Notes: generated from the sequence alone by a model not told the origin. A DNA stretch of 7,088 nt from Schleiferiaceae bacterium (GCA_025210575.1 JAOARK010000192.1:1-7088), one strand, 5' to 3'. Positions 1 through 6,452 are shown, counted from the stretch's first letter. Translations and numbers: made by a program.

Positions 1-171
1 GCGCAATACGGTCCTTTCGTGATGAATACACAACAAGAAATTCAACAGGCCATGATGGATTACCACCGCACCCAATTTGGAGGTTGGCCTTGGCCTCGCC
101 ATGATAATGTTCATCCTCGAGAAAAAGGAAGGTTTGCATTTCAAAATGGAAAAGAAGAAGTCAGAGGCTAA
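1..171 (+). CDS. Pirin family protein, C-terminal end (5' end outside window)
   Basis: The open frame from base 1 encodes the last 56 residues of a protein whose start lies outside the window. The stretch begins AQYGPFVMNT and continues EIQQAMMDYHRTQFGGWPWP, ending VHPREKGRFAF plus a short polar tail. The GPFVMNT..EI..A..DY pattern is the C-terminal signature of pirins, and the WPWP...HPREKGRFA extension is one I recall from Bacteroidota pirins. Pirins are bicupin proteins, some with quercetin dioxygenase activity; the metal-binding histidines sit in the N-terminal cupin, which is not visible, so activity cannot be judged. The TAA stop overlaps the ATG of the following haemoglobin gene by one base (TAATG), which suggests translational coupling in one transcript. 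Family assignment is fairly secure; substrate and physiological role are unknown. Confidence 0.87.
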   Translation, partial: AQYGPFVMNTQQEIQQAMMDYHRTQFGGWPWPRHDNVHPREKGRFAFQNGKEEVRG

Positions 172-542
172 TGTCTGATATTGAATCACGAGAAGATGTT
201 AAGACTTTGGTGGATACATTCTATGCCAAAGTTTTAAAAGATGAGACCATTGGCTATCTCTTTACCGAGGTAGCCAAAATTTCTTTAGAAACCCACATGC
301 CCATAATGTATGATTTTTGGGAAAGCGTTTTGTTTGGGAAATCAGTCTACAAAGGGAACCCTATGACAAAACACTTTGAGTTGAACAAAAAATCACCTCT
401 TCTACCCGAGCATTTTGCGCGGTGGAAAGAACTTTGGTTTGAGACATTGAATGAGCTTTTTGAAGGAGAGAGAGCAAATGAAGCAAAAACCCGCGCAAAT
501 ACGATTGCATATCTTATGGAAAGTAAAATGCCAAAAGCCTAA
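171..542 (+). CDS. Group III truncated haemoglobin
   Basis: A 123-residue single-domain globin with the short 2-over-2 fold length. Compared from memory with Campylobacter Ctb, the key haem-pocket positions are all present: Tyr18 (B10) in FYAKV, His42 (E7) in ETHMPIM, the proximal haem ligand His68 (F8) in TKHFEL, and Trp85 (G8) in ARWKELW. The segment MYDFWESVLFG..VYKGNPM (about 46-65) is the typical group III E-F region. Such proteins bind O2 or NO at haem in the cytoplasm, and Ctb has been linked to nitrosative or oxygen handling; the ligand used here cannot be read from sequence. The ATG overlaps the pirin stop by one base, so it is probably cotranscribed with and translationally coupled to that gene. 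It has no signal peptide or extra domain. Confidence 0.93.
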   Translation: MSDIESREDVKTLVDTFYAKVLKDETIGYLFTEVAKISLETHMPIMYDFWESVLFGKSVYKGNPMTKHFELNKKSPLLPEHFARWKELWFETLNELFEGERANEAKTRANTIAYLMESKMPKA

Positions 543-557
543 ACCCACTTCGTATTC

Positions 558-571
558 GCATGTTTTCATGC
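558..571. repeat. Short perfect inverted repeat between haemoglobin gene and gpmI
   Basis: GCATG (558-562) and CATGC (567-571) form a perfect 5-bp stem with a TTTT loop, 16 bases after the haemoglobin stop codon. No T-run follows it, so it is not a canonical intrinsic terminator. It could be a weak transcript 3' end for the pirin-haemoglobin unit or an operator-like dyad just upstream of the gpmI promoter candidate. A 5-bp stem of this kind can also arise by chance. Confidence 0.35.
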
Positions 572-583
572 AGACTAAATAAT

Positions 584-591
584 TACCTTTG
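584..591 (+). promoter_or_regulatory. Candidate Bacteroidota -7 promoter box for gpmI
   Basis: TACCTTTG matches the Bacteroidota primary-sigma -7 consensus TAnnTTTG exactly and lies 20 bases before the gpmI TTG codon, in the only sizeable non-coding gap on the plus strand. A transcript starting about 5-8 bases downstream would have a leader of roughly 13-16 bases with no Shine-Dalgarno sequence, as is common in this phylum. The -33 element (TTTG or TTG) is poor: the nearest candidate is TTTT at 563-566, 17 bases upstream and inside the hairpin loop. This promoter would drive the gpmI cluster separately from the pirin-haemoglobin pair. Confidence 0.55.
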
Positions 592-611
592 CCGGCTTAA
601 AATTCAATGCC

Positions 612-2126
612 TTGAGTAACAAAACAGTATTGATGGTTTTAGATGGTTGGGGAATTGCCAAAGACCCTAACGTGTCTGCAGTTGACAAAGCCAACACGCC
701 ATTTATCGATTCCTTATATCAAAAGTATCCGAACACACAGATCAGAACATCTGGTAGAGATGTTGGTTTACCTGCTGGTCAAATGGGTAATTCAGAAGTG
801 GGTCACATGAATTTGGGCGCTGGTCGTGTAGTATATCAAGATCTTGTGAAGATCAATATGGCTGTGGAAGACGGAAGCATTGAACAGAATGAAACGTTGA
901 TCAAAGCTTTTGATCATGCGAAAGCAAACAACAAAAAAGTACACCTCATCGGATTGATTTCTGATGGCGGAGTACACTCACATATTTTACACGCCAAGGG
1001 ACTATTGTCCATGGCTAATAACAAAGGGGTTTCAAATGTATTTGTACATGCTTTTACTGATGGTAGAGATACAGATCCTAATGGTGGCTTAGCATATTTA
1101 GCAGACCTTGAAAACCACATGGCACAAACTACAGGTAGAGTGGCGACAATTGTAGGAAGGTATTATGCCATGGATAGAGACAAACGCTGGGAACGTGTAA
1201 AATTGGCTTATGATGCATTGGTTCACAATACGGGTGATAGATTCAATACAAGCAAAGAAGCTATTGAAAACAGTTACGCCAATAACGTTACAGACGAGTT
1301 TATTAAACCCGCTATTATCGCTGAAGGCGGAAAAATTGAAGAAGGCGATGTTGTTATTTCATTCAATTTTAGAACAGACAGAGGTCGTGAAATCACCATG
1401 GCACTTACGCAAGAAGCCTTTCGTGAATACAATATGCATCCTTTAAATCTGCATTATGTTACCATGACCATGTACGATGAAACATTTAAAAATGTGAACA
1501 TCGTATACCGAAAGGAGAACTTATCAAACACAATGGGTGAAGTTTTAGCGAATGCCAGAAAGTCTCAGATCAGGATAGCCGAAACCGAAAAGTACCCTCA
1601 TGTGACGTTCTTCTTTTCTGGGGGTCGCGAAGAACCTTTTGAAGGCGAATCAAGACTATTATGTCCATCCCCAAAAGTAGCTACATACGATTTACAACCT
1701 GAAATGAGTGCAGGCGACATTCGAGACAAGATCGTTCCAGAATTAGAAAAAGGAGAGGTTGATTTTGTGTGTTTGAATTTTGCCAATCCTGATATGGTAG
1801 GCCATACTGGAGATTTTGACGCAGCTATAAAGGCCTGCGAAACGGTCGATAGCTGTACGAAAAGTGTGGTTGAAGCAGGATTAAAATCAGATTACACATT
1901 TATCATTTTAGCAGATCATGGCAACTGCGATAAAATGATTAACGAAGACGGTTCACCGAATACCGCACATACAACACATCCTGTTCCTTGTTTTTTGGTA
2001 GGCAACAATTTAGATGGCCTTAACATTAAAGAAGGGAAATTAGGCGATATTGCACCAACCCTATTAGACTATATGGGTGTAGAAATTCCAGCAGAAATGA
2101 CTGGAGAATCTTTACTTGTAAAATGA
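612..2126 (+). CDS. gpmI: 2,3-bisphosphoglycerate-independent phosphoglycerate mutase
   Basis: This 504-residue protein interconverts 3- and 2-phosphoglycerate in glycolysis and gluconeogenesis in the cytoplasm; its length is normal for the family. It belongs to the alkaline-phosphatase superfamily and every expected site is visible: metal ligand Asp11 in VLDGWG, the phosphorylated nucleophile Ser61 in GQMGNSEVGH, substrate residues His122, Arg152-Asp153 (TDGRDTDP), Arg183, Arg189, Arg254, Arg257 and Lys327, and C-terminal metal ligands Asp394, His398, Asp435, His436 and His453. The spacings agree with the Geobacillus enzyme as I recall it (Asp403-His407-Asp444-His445-His462). The start is TTG: the frame has an upstream TAA at 576-578 and no ATG before the conserved first strand. 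The ATG at 607 is out of frame and stops at once. The stop overlaps the next gene by four bases (ATGA). Confidence 0.97.
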   Translation: MSNKTVLMVLDGWGIAKDPNVSAVDKANTPFIDSLYQKYPNTQIRTSGRDVGLPAGQMGNSEVGHMNLGAGRVVYQDLVKINMAVEDGSIEQNETLIKAFDHAKANNKKVHLIGLISDGGVHSHILHAKGLLSMANNKGVSNVFVHAFTDGRDTDPNGGLAYLADLENHMAQTTGRVATIVGRYYAMDRDKRWERVKLAYDALVHNTGDRFNTSKEAIENSYANNVTDEFIKPAIIAEGGKIEEGDVVISFNFRTDRGREITMALTQEAFREYNMHPLNLHYVTMTMYDETFKNVNIVYRKENLSNTMGEVLANARKSQIRIAETEKYPHVTFFFSGGREEPFEGESRLLCPSPKVATYDLQPEMSAGDIRDKIVPELEKGEVDFVCLNFANPDMVGHTGDFDAAIKACETVDSCTKSVVEAGLKSDYTFIILADHGNCDKMINEDGSPNTAHTTHPVPCFLVGNNLDGLNIKEGKLGDIAPTLLDYMGVEIPAEMTGESLLVK

Positions 2127-2566
2127 ATTTTGACAGACCACCATTAATTATTGCCGTTGATTTTGACGGCACCATTGTAGACGATGCTTACCCAGGAGTA
2201 GGTAAGGCCAAAATCTTTGCTTTCGAAACTTTAAAGCGAATGCAAAAGGACGGGCATAGATTGATTTTATGGACCTATAGACACGGCAAACGACTGCAGG
2301 AAGCTGTAGACTTCTGTAAAGAAAATGGAATTGAATTCTATGCTGTGAATAAAAGCAATCCTGAACAGGCTGATGTTGAACCTGATGTAAGCAGAAAGAT
2401 AAATGCTGATCTTTTTATTGATGATCGCAATTTTGGTGGTTTCCCAGGATGGGGTGAGATCTATCAAAACTTATACCCTCAAGAAGTGGATTATGATAAA
2501 CTGGAAGGCAATAAGAAAAAGAGCCTTTTAGGTGGTTTATTTAGAAGACAAGGACCGAGAAGATGA
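2123..2566 (+). CDS. Small HAD-superfamily hydrolase, cap-less type
   Basis: This 147-residue cytoplasmic protein carries all four HAD motifs. Motif I is DFDGTIV with nucleophile Asp13 and acid/base Asp15; motif II is Thr51 in LILWTYR; motif III is Lys92 in SRKINADL; motif IV is the Asp100-Asp101 pair in LFIDDRN. The distance between motifs I and II is too short for a C1 cap, and no C2 cap is evident, so it resembles the small phosphatase-like proteins common in Bacteroidota (for example Bacteroides BT_0820, from memory). A phosphomonoesterase activity is likely, but the substrate is unknown. The last 17 or so residues form a basic tail (KKKSLLGGLFRRQGPRR) outside the HAD fold. It overlaps gpmI and map by four bases each (ATGA at both junctions), so it is firmly embedded in this transcript. 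Confidence 0.88.
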   Translation: MNFDRPPLIIAVDFDGTIVDDAYPGVGKAKIFAFETLKRMQKDGHRLILWTYRHGKRLQEAVDFCKENGIEFYAVNKSNPEQADVEPDVSRKINADLFIDDRNFGGFPGWGEIYQNLYPQEVDYDKLEGNKKKSLLGGLFRRQGPRR

Positions 2567-3357
2567 TTAAGTATAAAAGCAGAGAAGAAATTGAAATAAT
2601 GCGCGAAAGCGCCCAACTCGTCTCTAAGACTTTGGGAATGCTTGCTCCGGAAATAAAACCTGGAGTTACGCCATTGCACCTAGATAAACTCGCTTACGAT
2701 TTTATTAAAGATCATGGTGGCGAACCTGGATTTTTAGGTATGTATGATTTTCCGAATACACTTTGCACCAGCATTAACGAACAAGTGGTTCACGGAATAC
2801 CAACCGACAATGCCTTAAAAGAAGGAGACGTGATTTCTGTGGATTGTGGTGTTTTTATGAATGGTTATTATGGTGACCATGCCTATACTTTTGAGGTAGG
2901 TGAGGTTTCGCCTGAAGTAAAAGCCTTGTTAGATGCTACTAAAGAAAGTTTGTACAAAGGAATTGAGCAAACTTGTGTAGGCAAGCGAATTGGCGACATT
3001 GGATATGCGATCCAAAAATATACCGAAGACAGAGGTTATGGAGTAGTGCGTGAATTGGTAGGGCATGGTCTTGGAAAAGTAATGCATGAAGATCCTCAGG
3101 TTCCCAATTATGGACGTCAAGGTAGAGGCAAAAAAATTCAGGAAGGATTAGTTATTGCCATTGAACCCATGATCAATTTAGGAACTCATCGTGTGAAGCA
3201 ACTTCCAGATGGCTGGAACATTGTAACTGCTGACGGAAAAGTATCTGCACACTTTGAACATGACGTTGCCGTGGTAGACGGCAAACCAGAAATTCTTTCA
3301 ACTTTTGATTACATCTACGAAGCTTTAGGCTTGCCTAAAGATGTAGTAGTCGCTTAA
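2563..3357 (+). CDS. map: Type I methionine aminopeptidase
   Basis: This 264-residue enzyme removes the initiator methionine from nascent proteins with small second residues, in the cytoplasm at the ribosome. It is the short bacterial type I form with no N-terminal zinc-finger extension. The five dinuclear-metal ligands are all present: Asp94 in SVDCG, Asp105 in GDHAYTF, His168 in VGHGLG, Glu201 in AIEPM and Glu232 in AHFEHD. The substrate-pocket His77 (VVHGIP) and His175 (MHEDPQVPNYG) are also present. The Asp94-Asp105 spacing of 11 matches Asp97-Asp108 of the E. coli enzyme. It starts with ATG overlapping the HAD gene stop by four bases, and the methyltransferase gene follows after 11 bases. 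Bacterial map is often near ribosomal genes; here it follows gpmI and the HAD gene instead. Confidence 0.97.
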   Translation: MIKYKSREEIEIMRESAQLVSKTLGMLAPEIKPGVTPLHLDKLAYDFIKDHGGEPGFLGMYDFPNTLCTSINEQVVHGIPTDNALKEGDVISVDCGVFMNGYYGDHAYTFEVGEVSPEVKALLDATKESLYKGIEQTCVGKRIGDIGYAIQKYTEDRGYGVVRELVGHGLGKVMHEDPQVPNYGRQGRGKKIQEGLVIAIEPMINLGTHRVKQLPDGWNIVTADGKVSAHFEHDVAVVDGKPEILSTFDYIYEALGLPKDVVVA

Positions 3358-3368
3358 TTTTTTCGCTC

Positions 3369-4139
3369 TTGATTACAAAAGCCATAAAGTTTGCTTTAAA
3401 CACTATTCCACGTCCTTGGTTAATTCGATTGAGTTATCCTGTGCAGTGGGCAGCCCCAATATTTTTAAAGGGAGATAAATTCATTGACCCAATTGACGGC
3501 AGAGGCTATAGAAAGTTCTTTCCTTATGGTTATGGAGACAGCCAACGTGAAAACGCATTGAGCCCAGGAACGAATTCACTAGAGAGACATCGTTTGCTTT
3601 GGTTGTATTTAAAAAGTGAAACCGACTTTTTAACCGCTCCTAAAAAGGTGATGCATATTGCACCAGAACAGTGTTTCTACGGACGTTTTAAAAAAATGAA
3701 GAATCTGGACTACACTACTGCAGATTTATTTTCACCTCTAGCAGATATGAAGTTTGACGTTCAGGATATACCCTTAGAGAATGATGTTTATGATGTTGTT
3801 TTCTGTAACCATGTATTAGAGCATGTAGATGATGCCAACAAAGCCATGAGCGAACTTTGTAGAATCCTAAAACCTGGTGGACTCGCTATTATGCAAGTAC
3901 CTCAAGATCCGGATCTAGAAAAAACCATAGAAGACCCTAGTATAACTGATCCTGAGGAAAGACATCGTTTATTTGGTCAATACGATCATGTGCGCTTGTT
4001 TGGTCAGGATTATCCACAATGGCTTGAAAAGGCAGGGTTTGAAGTTGAGGCTATTGACTATAGCGAAAAGCTCAGTGCAGAAGAGTTTAACAAATATGCT
4101 CTTCCAAAAAGAGAGCTACTTTACGTTTGCACAAAGTAG
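3369..4139 (+). CDS. Class I SAM-dependent methyltransferase (type 11-like)
   Basis: This 256-residue protein has a Methyltransf_11-like core at about residues 92-178. The first strand and SAM loop read KVMHIAPEQ (93-101), in place of the usual glycine-rich motif I. Acidic Asp130 or Asp133 falls in the VQDIPL region, and the NHVLEHVDD (147-155) and ILKPGGLAIMQVP (166-178) blocks are classic motif II-III surroundings. An N-terminal segment (IPRPWLIRLSYPVQW, then LKGDKFIDPIDG at 33-44) precedes the core, and DHVRLFGQDYPQWL (206-219) follows it; I recall both from Bacteroidota homologues. The substrate is unknown. The start is TTG at 3369, 11 bases after the map stop, with no in-frame ATG before residue 95, so the conserved N-terminal segment requires this or a rarer upstream start. 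The gene ends one base from the stop codon of the convergent TPR gene. Confidence 0.86.
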   Translation: MITKAIKFALNTIPRPWLIRLSYPVQWAAPIFLKGDKFIDPIDGRGYRKFFPYGYGDSQRENALSPGTNSLERHRLLWLYLKSETDFLTAPKKVMHIAPEQCFYGRFKKMKNLDYTTADLFSPLADMKFDVQDIPLENDVYDVVFCNHVLEHVDDANKAMSELCRILKPGGLAIMQVPQDPDLEKTIEDPSITDPEERHRLFGQYDHVRLFGQDYPQWLEKAGFEVEAIDYSEKLSAEEFNKYALPKRELLYVCTK

Positions 4140-4140
4140 G

Positions 4141-5607
4141 TTACTCTTTATCCACTTTTCGTTTTCCGGCTTTTGCCTTTTGCTGAATACCGTCCTGAAA
4201 CGGATAGTTTCGAAATTGAAGTGTGAGCTTGTAATAATACCTAGCTGAAGCATTCATTTCTTTTTGCTCTAACATTTTAGCAAGCTGTAAGCTGCTATTA
4301 GCACCATAATAAGTAGCTTTTCTAAAATCTTTTTGAACCGCTTCCTTGTACGCTATAATCGCTTTAAGCTCATTGCCTAATGCCTGATGAACTCTCCCCA
4401 AACGGTAGAACATCTCTGTAGAGTCAATTGCATTTTGACAATAGTTCTTTCCAGATTCTAGAGTTTCGAGTGCTCGATTGTATTGAGCATTATCATATTG
4501 TGCCTGAGCCTTTAGTAAGGTTTCATTCATATTTCTATCGGCCATGAACAAAGCCATTTTATCGGCTCCTGTAAAATCATTGCCTTCGGTAAAAACTAAT
4601 AGCTTGTGATAATCTGCCTTTTCTGCATTCCCTTGAAAAAGGTAATGCATAGCCAATTGATAGTGGATGGCCTTTATAAAATTCTTTCCCTTATAGTTTT
4701 CAAGGTATCGCTGAAAGGGAACCGCTGCATCCGGCCTTTGGGCTGCAACTTTTGCTTTGCCCTCCATAAAATCCAAGTAATAAAATGGATACGCTTCAGC
4801 TCCCTTTTCACGATTTTCAAGCACTTGGATGAGCTCTGAAGTTTGTTTTTGTTCTTGCAAAAATTTTGCTTGTAAATAAACCAGCAGATTGTTGGAGTCT
4901 AATTGATCCTTCACTTGCAAATCAGTGATAGAATGCACCCAATTTTGCTCTAATTGTAAACTCGTGTATCCATAGATCAAAGCCGATTTTGCTAATAAAT
5001 ATCGATGCCCTTCTGATTGAGAATACATCCAAGATCCTTTAATTAGTTCCAGACCTTGATCGATATCGCCAGAATAACCAAAAGCAGAAATAAGCCCTTT
5101 ATAATTATCTGGTACGCTTCCAATAGCCAACTTCATCAAGCCCCAGCTCAACCAAAGTGGTTTAAATTCAGGATAGGAAGCGACTCCTTCTTCAGCGGTG
5201 TTATAAGCCTTTATACCATCAAACCCCGATTTAATGTTTTTTCCAAATTTCAATTTCAGGGCCGACCGAAGCATGTACATTTCAGTAAGGCATGTGCTTT
5301 TCCATGCACCATCCTCTGCATCCTTCACATCGTCAATCCAATCATTTAGATTAGAATTAAGTGATTCATACAGCAATGGATCTTCACTGACAAAGATCTT
5401 GGTAAAAGCAACATTGAATCGTAGAAAAGGTATGAAGTTGTTAGATCTATTTTCTTTTTCTACTCTAGTGATCCAACGCTCAGCGCTATTAAGATGCAAG
5501 CTGTAAATTTCACTGTAAGCCATTTTTACGCTGGTAGACAACACAAATTCTGCTGTGGCTGAAACAGATAGCATAGTGATAATGAGGACGTAGAATAACT
5601 TGCGCAT
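4141..5607 (-). CDS. Exported TPR-repeat protein, Iml2/TTC39-like
   Basis: From the ATG at 5607 the product is 488 residues long. It begins MRKLFYVLIITMLSVSATA, a typical Sec signal peptide with probable cleavage after Ala-Thr-Ala (residue 19), so it is likely periplasmic; no lipobox cysteine is seen. TPR-like helical pairs occur throughout and are clearest at about 363-386, 396-429 (FYRLGRVHQALGN..A...Y) and 432-465. A segment at about 157-189 (GSVPDNYKGLISAFGYSGD, then GLELI) resembles the LP...l..l.Gf.gdr..gl..L signature of the Iml2/TTC39 family as I remember it. The function is unknown; a scaffolding or protein-binding role is inferred. An in-frame TTG at 5628 would add seven residues, but it lies in the loop of the upstream terminator and would spoil the signal peptide, so I prefer 5607. 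Confidence 0.8.
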   Translation of the reverse strand: MRKLFYVLIITMLSVSATAEFVLSTSVKMAYSEIYSLHLNSAERWITRVEKENRSNNFIPFLRFNVAFTKIFVSEDPLLYESLNSNLNDWIDDVKDAEDGAWKSTCLTEMYMLRSALKLKFGKNIKSGFDGIKAYNTAEEGVASYPEFKPLWLSWGLMKLAIGSVPDNYKGLISAFGYSGDIDQGLELIKGSWMYSQSEGHRYLLAKSALIYGYTSLQLEQNWVHSITDLQVKDQLDSNNLLVYLQAKFLQEQKQTSELIQVLENREKGAEAYPFYYLDFMEGKAKVAAQRPDAAVPFQRYLENYKGKNFIKAIHYQLAMHYLFQGNAEKADYHKLLVFTEGNDFTGADKMALFMADRNMNETLLKAQAQYDNAQYNRALETLESGKNYCQNAIDSTEMFYRLGRVHQALGNELKAIIAYKEAVQKDFRKATYYGANSSLQLAKMLEQKEMNASARYYYKLTLQFRNYPFQDGIQQKAKAGKRKVDKE

Positions 5608-5610
5608 AAC

Positions 5611-5645
5611 AAAAAAAGGGACTCCCAAAATAGGAATCCCTTTTT
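5611..5645 (-). terminator. Intrinsic terminator after the Nif3/DUF164-type operon
   Basis: AAAAAGGGA (5613-5621) pairs perfectly with TCCCTTTTT (5637-5645). After one C/A mismatch (5622/5636), TCC (5623-5625) pairs with GGA (5633-5635), leaving a 7-base loop (5626-5632). Read on the minus strand the hairpin ends in a run of seven T (5617-5611), the layout of a rho-independent terminator 19 bases after the DUF164-type gene's stop. The stem is nearly symmetric, but no plus-strand gene ends nearby. It separates the Nif3/DUF164-type pair from the TPR gene, whose ATG is only 3 bases beyond the T-run. Confidence 0.85.
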
Positions 5646-5663
5646 ATTCAAGATTGAATCTTA

Positions 5664-6449
5664 TTATTTTTTCAAATCAGCAAGTAAACCTGTGATTCTC
5701 TCTTCTTCTTCTCTAGCCAAATCTGGATCTACCAAAATTCTTCCAGAATGCTCGTCAGTAATGATCTTTTTACGTTGAGCAATTTCTAATTGTCTCTGTG
5801 GAGGAATTACAAAGAAAGAACCTGCACTTGCTCCTCTCTCAATAGACACAACAGCCAAACCATTTCTAGTGTTGTTTCTAATGCGAGTATAAGCAGTCAA
5901 TAAACGCTCTTCAATGTTTTTCCCAAACTCTTCAGACTTTGCCAACAAGAACTCCTCTTCCTTTTGCGTTTCTTTTAGGATGTTGTCCAACTCACCTTTT
6001 TTATACTCAAGGTGATTTTTACGCTCTTCTAACTTCTCAGCACTTTTTGCTTTTACCTCGTTCTTGTTTTCGATAGCAGCTTTAAACTCTTTGATGCGTT
6101 TGTTAGCTAATTCTATCTCTAAACCTTGATACTCAATTTCTTTAGAAATGGCATCGAACTCACGGTTGTTGCGTACGTTTTTCTGATCTCCTTCGTACTT
6201 GGCAATCTTTTCTTCAGAATCTTTGATCAAATTCTTTTTCGTCTTGATTTGTTCTTCAACTTCATCAATCTCAGAATCGATCTTTTCAAGACGCGTTTCC
6301 AATCCCTTTATCTCATTCTCAAGATCTTCTACCTCTAAAGGTAACTCACCACGCATTGCACGAATGCTATCTATGTGTTTATCAATGATTTGAAGATCGT
6401 AAAGCGCTCTTAACTTTTCTTCTACTGTAACTTCTTTGGTACTCGCCAT
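5664..6449 (-). CDS. Coiled-coil DUF164/'C4 zinc ribbon' family protein lacking all cysteines
   Basis: This 261-residue protein is mostly a long charged antiparallel coiled coil (about residues 10-180, rich in E, K, L and I) with the NVRNNREFDAISKEIE block (91-106) typical of the family. A small C-terminal domain (about 195-245) follows: NGLAVV, IPPQRQLEI and SGRILVDP. Members usually hold two CxxC zinc knuckles there; here they read Ser208-Ala-Gly-Ser211 and Asp232-Glu-His-Ser235, and the whole protein has no cysteine. The family is also known as COG1579 or CT398-like (Chlamydia). Its role is unsettled; Chlamydia CT398 has been reported to bind sigma-54 and flagellar or secretion parts. The ATG lies 3 bases after the Nif3-family stop, so the two are certainly close-coupled. 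A terminator follows 19 bases downstream. Confidence 0.88.
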   Translation of the reverse strand: MASTKEVTVEEKLRALYDLQIIDKHIDSIRAMRGELPLEVEDLENEIKGLETRLEKIDSEIDEVEEQIKTKKNLIKDSEEKIAKYEGDQKNVRNNREFDAISKEIEYQGLEIELANKRIKEFKAAIENKNEVKAKSAEKLEERKNHLEYKKGELDNILKETQKEEEFLLAKSEEFGKNIEERLLTAYTRIRNNTRNGLAVVSIERGASAGSFFVIPPQRQLEIAQRKKIITDEHSGRILVDPDLAREEEERITGLLADLKK

Positions 6450-6452
6450 TAC

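Noticed and set aside
792..1120. Antisense open frames opposite gpmI and similar frames opposite map, the TPR gene and the coiled-coil gene
   Set aside because: They are low-complexity shadows of well-supported genes, show no family motifs and lie wholly inside them.
3965..4009. Repeated RLFGQ in the methyltransferase (residues 200-204 and 209-213) as a tandem duplication
   Set aside because: The DNA copies differ and the DHVR-x-FG-x-DY segment is a conserved family block, so the likeness is coincidental.
4155..4190. GGC-TTTT-GCC near the convergent stop codons as a bidirectional terminator
   Set aside because: The stem is only 3 bp within coding sequence and lacks a proper T-run, too weak to call.
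5646..5659. ATTCAA-GA-TTGAAT dyad beside the terminator as an operator
   Set aside because: It is AT-rich, lies just after the DUF164-type gene's stop and has no second copy in the window; a chance 6-bp dyad cannot be excluded.
5700..6400. Charged repetitive segment in the coiled-coil gene as a DNA repeat
   Set aside because: The periodicity is the heptad pattern of the protein; no repeated DNA units are seen.
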